Shown here: piece after piece, positions 18,486 to 26,507 of the stretch
How positions within the stretch are numbered: the stretch's first letter is position 1
Layout: every line of letters starts with the position of its first letter
The notes under the pieces: model-generated
Told to the model about the DNA's origin: nothing
Databases searched by the model: none
The model's input: only the letters and a program-made list of their open reading frames with translations
Position numbers and translations under genes: made by a program
Source of the DNA: Rathayibacter sp. VKM Ac-2759
GTDB lineage: Bacteria; Actinomycetota; Actinomycetes; Actinomycetales; Microbacteriaceae
NCBI RefSeq assembly: GCF_009834225.1
Contig: NZ_CP047176.1
Coordinates: 434,001 to 498,000, forward strand
DNA: 64,000 bases
Direction: 5' to 3'

Positions 18486-20681
18486 ATGGCCCCCCTGGCA
18501 CTGCACTGCGGCGGATACACCCTGCTCTTCCGAGCGGGCGGCATCGAGGTCGAGGCGGGCGGGCGGATCCTCTACGCCAACCCCCGGCCGATGTTCGTGA
18601 CGGTCAAGACGGCCTTCGCGGTCAGCGAGTTCTCGGACGGCGCGTACTCCGAGGTGGTCGAGACCGGAGGCGCGATCGAGGCCCGGGGCACGATGACCGT
18701 GCCGACGGGATCGGTCTTCGCGTTCACCGACGTCTACGAGGCGATCGGCGAGGGGGTGCGGGTGAGCCGCGCGGTCGAGGTGCTCGAGGAGGGGGACGAC
18801 CTCGGCTTCTCGACCAAGGTGTCGCTGTCGATGCTCGAGTCCGACGCCGTGCGCGACTACGACTGCTTCGCGCCGGGCGTCCGCTACCGGCAGAACGAGT
18901 ACGCGCCGGGGGAGGATCTCGACGCCGAGTACTTCTGGCGGAGGGAGACGCGCTACGGGCTCCCGCTGTTCGCGATGCAGAACCGGGCGTCCGGAGAGAC
19001 GGCGACGCTCGCGCGCTGGGCGGCCGACGTGACGCTGCCGACCCCCGACGTCGTCTGGTCCGAGAACATCACCGATCCGCTCTGCACGGTCGGCGCGATC
19101 GGCATGAGCCGACCGCAGAGCAGGACGCTGAACTACCTCTACTACGGCTTCGGAGTGCGCAAGCAGCTCGACGTCCGCCCCGCCGGGCTCTCGATCGACT
19201 ACGTCTACCCGGCGGCCGACGGGCAGCTGCCGCTCGACAACCCCTACGCGGGCCTCGACTACGACGAGGCGCCCCAGAGGTTCCAGCGGATGAACCACCC
19301 CGTGACGACCGGCTTCGTGCAGACGTACTCCGTCGCGCTCACCTTCGGCCGCTACGACGGCTTCGCGTCGATGATGCGCGAGGTCTGGCGGGAGGCGTAC
19401 GCGCGCCTGCGCGACACCCTGTTCGAGGTCGACAACGAGCGCCACTACCGCCACGGGATGGAGATCCTGAACCGGTCGACCCGCGCCTACGGCGACTCCT
19501 GGGGCCTGCCCTTCGCCTGCCAGCTGCCCGACCTGGACGTCTCGAGCGTCTCGTTCCAGTTCGGCTTCGTGGGGCAGCAGCCGGGCATCGGCTACCAGCT
19601 GATCCGCTACGGCGACAGGGAGGGGGTGCCGGAGGCGTTCGAGAAGGGCGTGGGCGTGATCGACTTCTGGGCCCGGGAGGCGATGACGTCGTCGGGTCTG
19701 CCGCAGATGTGCTGGAACCCGACCCTCGGCGGCTTCGAGCCCTACCCCCACTACCTGCGGATGCTCGCGGACGGCGTGGAGGCGGTGCTCGACGCGTACC
19801 TCCACCTGCGGGCGACGGGCGACGAGCGGGCGGGCTGGCTCGAGTTCTGCCGGCGCGCGGCCGACTGGCTGGTGCGCGTCCAGAACGACGACGGGAGCTT
19901 CCACCGCGCGTACCACGCCGACAGCTCGGTCCGGATGGACTCGAGGTCGAACACGCCCAGCGTGATCCGGTTCCTGGTGCAGTTCCACCTGGTCTCGGGC
20001 GACGCGAGGTACCGGGAGGCGGCCATCCGCGCCGGCGAGTGGACGTTCGAGAACAGCCACCGCACCCTCGAGTACCGCGGCGGCACCTGCGACAACGCCG
20101 ACGTCCAGGACAAGGAGGCGGGCATCTACGCCCTCTTCGGATTCCTCGCCCTCCACGATCTGACCGGCGAGGACCGCTGGCTCGAGGGGGCGACCCGCGC
20201 CGCCGACTACACCGAGACGTGGACGTACGCCTGGTCGTTCCCGGTGCGCACGATCTGGCCGAAGCACCCGTTCAACCGCTACTCGATCAGCGGCCAGAGC
20301 ATCATCACGATCGGCGGCGGCGCCGACGTGTACATGGCCGCGTGCTCCTACTCCTACTACCGGCTGCACCTGCTCACCGGAGACGAGCACTACCTCGACT
20401 TCGCCGAGTTCATCCACAAGAACACGCGCCAGTCGACCGACGTCGACGGCAGCATCGGCTACGCGATGCCCGGCCTCGGGCACGAGAGCGGCGACTTCGC
20501 GAGCCAGACCCTGCAGAGCCAGTACCACTGGCTGCCCTGGTGCACCTTCGTCGAGGTCGATCCGTCGTCGCGGCTGCGCGACACCTTCGGCGGCTACGAG
20601 ATCGCGGATGCGCAGCGCCTGCCACCCGAGGAGCGTGCGGCGCGGAACCGCATCTACGACACCTACGGGCGGGCCGGCTGA
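18486..20681 (+). CDS. Unrecognised protein, probable carbohydrate-active (alpha/alpha)6-barrel enzyme
   Basis: 731 aa, not assigned to a family by eye. Residues about 1-300 are beta-rich. From about 320 onward there are repeated helical segments with aromatic/acidic pairs (WLEFCRRAADWLVRVQNDDG, FHLVSGDARYREAAIRAGEW, GEDRWLEGATRAADYTETW), the texture of an (alpha/alpha)6 barrel as in GH105, GH127 or polysaccharide lyases. There is no signal peptide. It sits in the GH127-MFS operon, one base after the MFS stop, so a role in the same glycan pathway is likely. Catalytic residues cannot be named. Confidence 0.8.
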   Translation: MAPLALHCGGYTLLFRAGGIEVEAGGRILYANPRPMFVTVKTAFAVSEFSDGAYSEVVETGGAIEARGTMTVPTGSVFAFTDVYEAIGEGVRVSRAVEVLEEGDDLGFSTKVSLSMLESDAVRDYDCFAPGVRYRQNEYAPGEDLDAEYFWRRETRYGLPLFAMQNRASGETATLARWAADVTLPTPDVVWSENITDPLCTVGAIGMSRPQSRTLNYLYYGFGVRKQLDVRPAGLSIDYVYPAADGQLPLDNPYAGLDYDEAPQRFQRMNHPVTTGFVQTYSVALTFGRYDGFASMMREVWREAYARLRDTLFEVDNERHYRHGMEILNRSTRAYGDSWGLPFACQLPDLDVSSVSFQFGFVGQQPGIGYQLIRYGDREGVPEAFEKGVGVIDFWAREAMTSSGLPQMCWNPTLGGFEPYPHYLRMLADGVEAVLDAYLHLRATGDERAGWLEFCRRAADWLVRVQNDDGSFHRAYHADSSVRMDSRSNTPSVIRFLVQFHLVSGDARYREAAIRAGEWTFENSHRTLEYRGGTCDNADVQDKEAGIYALFGFLALHDLTGEDRWLEGATRAADYTETWTYAWSFPVRTIWPKHPFNRYSISGQSIITIGGGADVYMAACSYSYYRLHLLTGDEHYLDFAEFIHKNTRQSTDVDGSIGYAMPGLGHESGDFASQTLQSQYHWLPWCTFVEVDPSSRLRDTFGGYEIADAQRLPPEERAARNRIYDTYGRAG

Positions 20682-20772
20682 GCCCGCTCGGGGGCCGGGG
20701 GTGCTGCGGGCGCCGGCGCTGCGGTTCCCGCCGGGTCGGCGCCTCCTCGGGTCGCCGAATCGTCCCGTGAGG

Positions 20773-22473
20773 TCAGTGTGCCCGCAGCGCGTTCACGGGC
20801 AGCCGGCTCCCGGCGACCGAGTCGGCCGTATGCGGGAGAGGCTCCCGCCCGCCGGGCTCACCGAAGGGGTCATCGGGCAGTGCAGCGGGTTCGCGACGGA
20901 GCAGCCACAGCAGAAGTGCCTTCACTCGCTTCATCTCGGACTCCCTCGGGTCGGCGTTCTCCGACGGTAGCCGACCGTGAGCCCGATCCGGCCGGACGGG
21001 TGTGGGGATCGACGGGCGTGCCCCGCACCCGCCGTCACCGCTCGTCCCGGTCCTGTGTCTGCGGGAGCTCGCGCTCGTGCGCGTCGTGACCGTGACGCTC
21101 ACGAGTGCCGCGGCTCCCACGGCGGCGATCGCCGCGACCACGAACGCCGCGGAGTAGCCGGCGGAGAGGGCGCCGCTGCTGATCGGATCGGGCTCCGCGG
21201 CACTGACGGCGACAGCCGTGGCCGTCAGGGCGGCCAGGCCGATCGCGGCGCCGACCTGCTGCGCGGTGTTGACGAGGGAGGAGGCGATGCCGACGACCTC
21301 GTGGGGCACCGCGCGCACGGCGGTGAGGGTGAGGACGAGGAAGCTGCCGCCGAGCCCGGCGGCGGTGAGGAGGAGGGCGGGGGCGATGTGGAGGAGGTAG
21401 CTGCTCTCCTGGCTGATCCGGGACAGCCAGAAGAGGCCCCCGGCGGCGACGAGCAGGCCTGCGCCGGCGAGGAGCCGGGAGGAGGCGCGCGAGGCGAGGG
21501 ACGAGCCGACGGCGCTGCCCGCGATGATGCCGATGCTGAACGGGATGAAGGCGAGGCCGGTCCTGAGGGGGTCGTACCCGGCGAGGTTCTGGAGGAAGAG
21601 GGTGAGCAGGTAGAAGCCGCCCATGAGCCCGCCGCCGATCACGGCGGTCGCGACGTAGGATCCGGCGCGGTTGCGGTCGGCGAGGATCACGAGGGGGAGC
21701 ATCGGCGCGCGCGCGAGCCTCTGTCGAGCGAGGAACACGAGGAGCACGACCGCGGCGAGGGCGAGAGCGGCGAGGGTGACGGGCGCGTCCACTCCGGCCT
21801 CCCCGGAGTGCGTGACGCCGAAGACGAGGGCGACGAGCCCGGTGGTCGCGGTCACCGCCCCGAGGACGTCGAGCCGGCCGCCCGCGCGACCGCTCTCGGT
21901 GAGGGTGCGGGTTCCGGCGAGGACGACGAGGCCGATCGGGAGGTTGACGAGGAACACGGACCGCCAGCCGAGCGTGCTGACGAGGACTCCTCCGAGCAGG
22001 AGGCCGCCCGTGATCCCGATGCCCGACACGGCCGCGTAGACCGCGAGCGCCTTGTCGCGCGCCGCGCCGGGGGAGTACGTCGTGGTGATGAGCGCGAGCA
22101 GATTCAGTGCGGCGAGCGCCGCCCCCACACCCTGCAGGGCGCGGGCGGCGATCAGTGCCTCCTGGGTTCCCGCGATCCCGGCGACGACCGACGACGCCGT
22201 GAAGAGGACGAGCCCGATGCGCAGGACCCGGCGCCGACCGGCGAGGTCGCCGAGCGTTCCGCCGAGCAGGAGCAGGCCTCCGAAGGCGAGGATGTAGGCG
22301 TTGATCACCCACGGCAGCGTGCTGCTGCGCATGCCGAGCTCGGCCTGGATGCTGGGCAGGGCGATGTTCGCGATCGTGTCGTCCAGGACCAGCATCAGCT
22401 GCGCGCTCGCGATGACGACCAGCGCGGCGCGGGCCCTCTTCGCGTCTGTCGGCGGGGTCGTGGTGGTCGTCAT
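20773..22473 (-). CDS. DHA2-family MFS drug exporter with odd C-terminal extension
   Basis: 566 aa. The first ~475 residues are a 14-helix EmrB/QacA-type exporter (LMLVLDDTIANIALPSIQ, LGDLAGRRRVL). The remaining ~90 residues are not typical of the family: a low-complexity Arg/Ser/Pro stretch, then, in the same frame, a segment beginning MKRVKALLLWLLRR at 20934 with its own AGGGAG site. This suggests loss of the normal stop and read-through into a small downstream gene (20773-20934, 53 aa). A CsoR-like palindrome lies 37 bp upstream of the start. Confidence 0.85.
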   Translation of the reverse strand: MTTTTTPPTDAKRARAALVVIASAQLMLVLDDTIANIALPSIQAELGMRSSTLPWVINAYILAFGGLLLLGGTLGDLAGRRRVLRIGLVLFTASSVVAGIAGTQEALIAARALQGVGAALAALNLLALITTTYSPGAARDKALAVYAAVSGIGITGGLLLGGVLVSTLGWRSVFLVNLPIGLVVLAGTRTLTESGRAGGRLDVLGAVTATTGLVALVFGVTHSGEAGVDAPVTLAALALAAVVLLVFLARQRLARAPMLPLVILADRNRAGSYVATAVIGGGLMGGFYLLTLFLQNLAGYDPLRTGLAFIPFSIGIIAGSAVGSSLASRASSRLLAGAGLLVAAGGLFWLSRISQESSYLLHIAPALLLTAAGLGGSFLVLTLTAVRAVPHEVVGIASSLVNTAQQVGAAIGLAALTATAVAVSAAEPDPISSGALSAGYSAAFVVAAIAAVGAAALVSVTVTTRTSASSRRHRTGTSGDGGCGARPSIPTPVRPDRAHGRLPSENADPRESEMKRVKALLLWLLRREPAALPDDPFGEPGGREPLPHTADSVAGSRLPVNALRAH

Positions 22474-22509
22474 GGCGCTCCTCCGGGATCGGGGTGGTCT
22501 CTCTCCACC

Positions 22510-22526
22510 ATACCCCCGGGGGGTAT
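22510..22526. promoter_or_regulatory. CsoR/FrmR-family-like operator palindrome
   Basis: ATACCCCCGGGGGGTAT is a perfect palindrome around one central G, 37 bp upstream of the DHA2 exporter start. TACCC...GGGTA palindromes rich in C/G tracts are the known binding sites of copper, persulfide and formaldehyde sensors of the CsoR/CstR/FrmR family. No such regulator gene is in the window. Confidence 0.5.
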
Positions 22527-22554
22527 CCGACCGAGTGCGGGAGGAGGAGCGCGG

Positions 22555-23214
22555 TCAGCCGGGGAGGTCGGCGATCCCGAGCCCCGGCGCGTCGTCACGC
22601 CGCCCGCCCCGGAAGGTCACGAGAGGGGCCACATCCGCCCAGCCGAGGCTCTCGTAGAGCCGGCGCCCGCTGACGCTCGCCATGAGGAGGGCGGTCGTCG
22701 CGCCGGTCTCCGCAGCCCAGGCGCTGAGACCGGTCATCACGAGGCCGCCGAGGCCGCGGCGACGGAACGAGGGCATCGTCTCGATGCGGTCGAACACGAC
22801 ATCGCCTGCGCGCACCGCCGCCTGCCCGCGAGCGGCGAGCTCGCCCCGCACCTCGATGCGGGCGTGCGCGACCCGGCCGTCCACCTCGATGCGCACGCTC
22901 GCGGGCACCTCCGCGGGCACGATGCGCGTGGTCATCATGCCCTCGCCGCTCGTCACGGGATCGAGAGCCGCCACGGCGTCGCGGCTCTGCGCGTCGAGGT
23001 CTCCGACGAGAGTCAGCCACACGTCCGGCGCGGTCGTGGCGGCCACCAGACGGCGCAGCTCGGGGAGCGACGGCGCGACGCTGATGTACTCCCGCGAACG
23101 GGTCTCGGCCGCGACCTCGACGAGCCACCCGTCGCCGTCACGGCGCCGGAGCATCCGGCGGGAGTCGCACCATCCCTCGACCCACCGTCCTGCCAGAGCT
23201 CTCGTCACGACCAT
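22555..23214 (-). CDS. GNAT-family N-acetyltransferase
   Basis: 219 aa from ATG 23214; an upstream in-frame extension to 23376 lacks a ribosome site and overlaps the divergent gene. The acetyl-CoA-binding segment is visible as MPSFRRRGLGGLVM, followed by the last-strand motif GRRLYESLGWADVAPLVTF. The N-terminal half has no recognisable match. The substrate is unknown. It follows the CsoR-like site region but its own promoter is not obvious. Confidence 0.75.
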   Translation of the reverse strand: MVVTRALAGRWVEGWCDSRRMLRRRDGDGWLVEVAAETRSREYISVAPSLPELRRLVAATTAPDVWLTLVGDLDAQSRDAVAALDPVTSGEGMMTTRIVPAEVPASVRIEVDGRVAHARIEVRGELAARGQAAVRAGDVVFDRIETMPSFRRRGLGGLVMTGLSAWAAETGATTALLMASVSGRRLYESLGWADVAPLVTFRGGRRDDAPGLGIADLPG

Positions 23215-23362
23215 CCGGACACGGTAGCGGCAGGCTCGCCGCGCCCGGCCGCACCCTCTCGGAAGGGGTCGCCGCCGGCGCTGTCCAGCCCAGGCGACTC
23301 CCTGGAGGGCATCGGCATACTCGGAGGCGGCGACGATCTCGCCACCACCCCCGAGGAGAACC

Positions 23363-24409
23363 ATGCGCACCGTCAACGCCTACGCCGCACCGTCCGCCAC
23401 CGAGCCGCTCGTCAAGACCACCGTCGACCGCCGCGACGTCGGACCCCGCGATGTCTCGATCGACATCGCCTACTCCGGCGTCTGCCACTCCGACATCCAC
23501 ACCGTCCGCGGCGAGTGGGGCCCCATCCAGTACCCGCAGGTCGTCGGCCACGAGATCGTCGGCCGCGTCACCGAGATCGGCTCCGAGGTCACCAGGCACG
23601 CCGTCGGCGACCTCGTCGGCGTCGGCTGCATGGTCAACTCCTGCAAGCAGTGCGAGCAGTGCCTGGCCGGCCAGGAGCAGTACTGCCTCAAGGGCAACAT
23701 CCAGACCTACGGCGGCACCGACCCGGCCGACGGCACCATCACGCAGGGCGGCTACTCCGAGGCCGTCGTCGTCGACGAGGACTTCGTGCTCCGCGTCCCG
23801 GAGTCGCTCGACATCGAGAAGGTCGCGCCGCTGCTCTGCGCCGGCATCACCACCTACTCGCCCCTGCGCCACTGGAACGCCGGCCCCGGCACGAAGGTCG
23901 CGGTCGTCGGCATGGGCGGCCTCGGCCACATGGCCGTGAAGATCGCGCACGCCATGGGCGCCGAGGTCACCGTGCTGTCGCAGACGCTCTCGAAGAAGGA
24001 GGACGGCCTCCGCCTCGGCGCCGACCGCTACTTCGCGACCAGCGACGAGTCGACCTTCGACGAGCTCGCGAGCTCGTTCGACCTGATCATCAACACCGTC
24101 TCGGCCAAGCTCGACATGTCGAAGTACATCGGGCTGCTCGCGATCGACGGCACGCTGGTCAACGTCGGCGCTCCGTCGGAGCCGCTCGAGATCCCCGCGT
24201 TCGCGCTCATCCCCGCGCGCCGCAGCTGGGCCGGCTCGATGATCGGCGGCATCGCCGAGACGCAGGAGATGCTCGACTTCTGCGCCGAGCACGGCATCCT
24301 GCCCGAGACCGAGCTCATCTCGGCCGACCGGATCAACGAGGCCTACGAGCGCGTGCTGAAGTCGGACGTGCGCTACCGCTTCGTCATCGACGCGGCCACC
24401 TTCGCCTGA
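23363..24409 (+). CDS. Zinc-dependent NAD(P) alcohol dehydrogenase
   Basis: 348 aa, start after GAGGAGA. Catalytic zinc ligands are in CHSDIH and GHEIVG. The structural zinc cysteines occur in [15 protein letters not shown], and [13 protein letters not shown] is the nucleotide-binding loop. This is the cinnamyl-alcohol/YahK-type branch that reduces aldehydes with NADPH. It stands alone and ends at a strong hairpin shared with the convergent ggt gene. Confidence 0.94.
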   Translation: MRTVNAYAAPSATEPLVKTTVDRRDVGPRDVSIDIAYSGVCHSDIHTVRGEWGPIQYPQVVGHEIVGRVTEIGSEVTRHAVGDLVGVGCMVNSCKQCEQCLAGQEQYCLKGNIQTYGGTDPADGTITQGGYSEAVVVDEDFVLRVPESLDIEKVAPLLCAGITTYSPLRHWNAGPGTKVAVVGMGGLGHMAVKIAHAMGAEVTVLSQTLSKKEDGLRLGADRYFATSDESTFDELASSFDLIINTVSAKLDMSKYIGLLAIDGTLVNVGAPSEPLEIPAFALIPARRSWAGSMIGGIAETQEMLDFCAEHGILPETELISADRINEAYERVLKSDVRYRFVIDAATFA

Positions 24410-24458
24410 TCCGCCGGTACCGGCGCGCGCCCCGAGAGGGCGTGCACCGGGCCGCCCG

Positions 24459-24508
24459 GACTCCAGGAGTTGTCGCACTCGACCTCGACTGCGACAACTC
24501 CTGGAGTC
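24459..24508. terminator. 19-bp perfect hairpin between convergent genes (repeat family copy 2)
   Basis: GACTCCAGGAGTTGTCGCA (24459-24477) pairs exactly with 24490-24508 around a 12-base loop. It lies between the alcohol dehydrogenase and gamma-glutamyltransferase stops. Sixteen bases of its inner arm match the hairpin at 8007-8051 at 14 positions. Confidence 0.75.
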
Positions 24509-24532
24509 TCGAGGCCCCCAGGCTCCCGGGCG

Positions 24533-26404
24533 TCACTCCTCCGGGTCGACCACGAGCCCGACGCCACCGCCACGGCGCTCGGGTTCGGCGACCGCGATCA
24601 TCCGCCCCGAGGGCTCGACCTCGATGGCCGCCACCGCGCCGATCTCCGCGGCCGAGGTGAACGTGTCGCCCGAGGGCGTCAGCTGCTGCCCGAACGGGGC
24701 GAGGTCGTCGGCGTACGCCTCGATGAACGCGGGCTCGGCCGAGGTCGATGCCGTGTTGCGCTGCGATGCCCGGGGCGCCGCGACCGCCTCCGGGAGGGTC
24801 ATCCCGAGGTCTATGCGGTTGACCAGCGTCTGCAGCACCGTCGTGATGATCGTGGCGCCTCCCGGCGATCCGACGACGAGCTTCACCTCGCCGCCGTCGA
24901 GCACGATCGTCGGAGACATCGACGAGCGCGGGCGCTTGCCCGGCTCGATCCGGTTCGGGTCGCCGTCGACGAACACCGTCGAGAAGTCGGTGAGCTCGTT
25001 GTTGAGGAGGAAGCCGCGCCCGGGCACGGTCATCGCCGATCCGCCGGTCTGCTCGATCGTCAGCGTGTAGGAGGCGGCGTTGCCCCACTTGTCGACGACG
25101 GAGAGGTGGGTGGTCGAGATGTTCTCGGTGTCGGGCTGCTCCTGGGCGACGGCGGTCGAGCAGGCGGATCCGTCGAGGGCACCCGCGGCGACCGGTCGCA
25201 CGGAGGCCGTCGTCGGGTCGATCGTGCAGTCGCGGGAGTCGGCGAACTCCTGGCTGAGCAGCGTCTCGGTGGGCACGTCGGTGAAGGCCGGGTCGCCGAC
25301 GAAGGCGCCGCGGTCGGCGAACGCGCGGGCCGAGGCCTCGAGGTAGAGGTGCAGCGCGCTGCCGGTCTCCTCCGCCCCGAGGTCGTGGTTCTCGAGGATG
25401 TTGAGCGCCTCGCCCACCGCGATCCCGCCCGAGGAGGAGGGGGCCATGCCGTAGACGTCGAGTCCGCGGTAGGAGACGCGGGTGGGCGCCTGCTCGAGGA
25501 CGGAGTAGGCGGCGAGGTCGGCCTCGGTCAGGGAGCCGGCCGGTGCGGGGAGGGCGGAGCCGTCGACGATCCGCGGGTTCTGCACCGTGTCGGCGATCTC
25601 GGCGGCCAGCGGTCCCTCGTAGAACGCGCTCGGCCCGTGGAGCGCGATGCCGGCCAGGGTCTTCGCGAGATCGGGATTGCGGAAGGTGCTGCCGACCTTC
25701 GGCGCGTCCCCGCCGGGGAGGAACAGCTCGGCCGTGTCGGGGAACTCCTGGAACCGCTCGAGGTTGTCGAGCGTCTGGCTGCGGAAGGTCTCGTCGACCG
25801 GGAAGCCCGTCGCGGCGAGCGCGATGGACGGCGCCAGCACGACTCCGAGCGGCAGGGTGCCGAAGCGGTCGACCGCGGCGTCCCAGGTCGCGACCGTGCC
25901 GGGGACCCCGACCGCGACACCCGAGGACACGAGGTCGGGGGTGAAGGGATACGGGGCGCCCGTCGCCGGGTCGATGAACGCGTCCGAGGCGATGCCGGCC
26001 GGTGCGGTCTCGCGCCCGTCGATCGTGCTCACCGCCCCGGTGGCCGCATCGAAGTAGACGAAGTACCCGCCGCCGCCGATGCCGGCGCTGTAGGGCTCGG
26101 TCACGCCGAGGGCGGAGGCTGTGGCGACCGCGGCGTCCGCCGCGTTGCCGCCGCGCTTCAGGACCTCGAGCCCGACCCGGCTCGCGTACGCGTCGACCGA
26201 CGAGACCGCGCCGCCGTCGCCGACCGAGGTCGAGGGCGAGACGACCGGACCGCCGAGCGCGCCGCGGATGTCCTCGGGCGAGAGGTTCGGGAGCCCGGGG
26301 ATCGTCCTGTCGAGAGCGGTGGCGGGCGCGGCGCCCGCCACCCCGAGAGAGACGACCGCGACCAGCGCGAGCGCGATCCGTCGGAGACCTGATGTCGTGG
26401 CCAT
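24533..26404 (-). CDS. ggt: Gamma-glutamyltransferase precursor
   Basis: 623 aa from ATG 26404, chosen because GGAGG lies six bases upstream. A signal peptide (GLRRIALALVAVVSLGVAGAAPATA) marks export. The autoprocessing site is TENISTTHLSVVD, where Thr431 is the expected nucleophile generated on cleavage into large and small subunits. SPGGATIITTVLQ is the oxyanion/glycine motif, and the N-terminal GGNAADAAVA is also typical. It hydrolyses or transfers gamma-glutamyl groups from glutathione and related peptides outside the membrane. Monocistronic. Confidence 0.94.
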   Translation of the reverse strand: MATTSGLRRIALALVAVVSLGVAGAAPATALDRTIPGLPNLSPEDIRGALGGPVVSPSTSVGDGGAVSSVDAYASRVGLEVLKRGGNAADAAVATASALGVTEPYSAGIGGGGYFVYFDAATGAVSTIDGRETAPAGIASDAFIDPATGAPYPFTPDLVSSGVAVGVPGTVATWDAAVDRFGTLPLGVVLAPSIALAATGFPVDETFRSQTLDNLERFQEFPDTAELFLPGGDAPKVGSTFRNPDLAKTLAGIALHGPSAFYEGPLAAEIADTVQNPRIVDGSALPAPAGSLTEADLAAYSVLEQAPTRVSYRGLDVYGMAPSSSGGIAVGEALNILENHDLGAEETGSALHLYLEASARAFADRGAFVGDPAFTDVPTETLLSQEFADSRDCTIDPTTASVRPVAAGALDGSACSTAVAQEQPDTENISTTHLSVVDKWGNAASYTLTIEQTGGSAMTVPGRGFLLNNELTDFSTVFVDGDPNRIEPGKRPRSSMSPTIVLDGGEVKLVVGSPGGATIITTVLQTLVNRIDLGMTLPEAVAAPRASQRNTASTSAEPAFIEAYADDLAPFGQQLTPSGDTFTSAAEIGAVAAIEVEPSGRMIAVAEPERRGGGVGLVVDPEE

Positions 26405-26507
26405 GGTGTTCCTCCATCGGAACTCGGTGTGGCGCGGAGCGGGTGTCCCCAATCTAGGGGCGTACTCGGTCTGCGGGCTACGGCACCGGGCGCTCCGAGC
26501 GGACCGC

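Noticed and set aside
20977..24660. A 1227-codon plus-strand open frame opposite the DHA2 exporter and GNAT
   Set aside because: It lacks domain features and is rich in Gly/Arg/Asp/Glu typical of the strand opposite a GC-rich gene. The overlapping exporter and dehydrogenase are clear.
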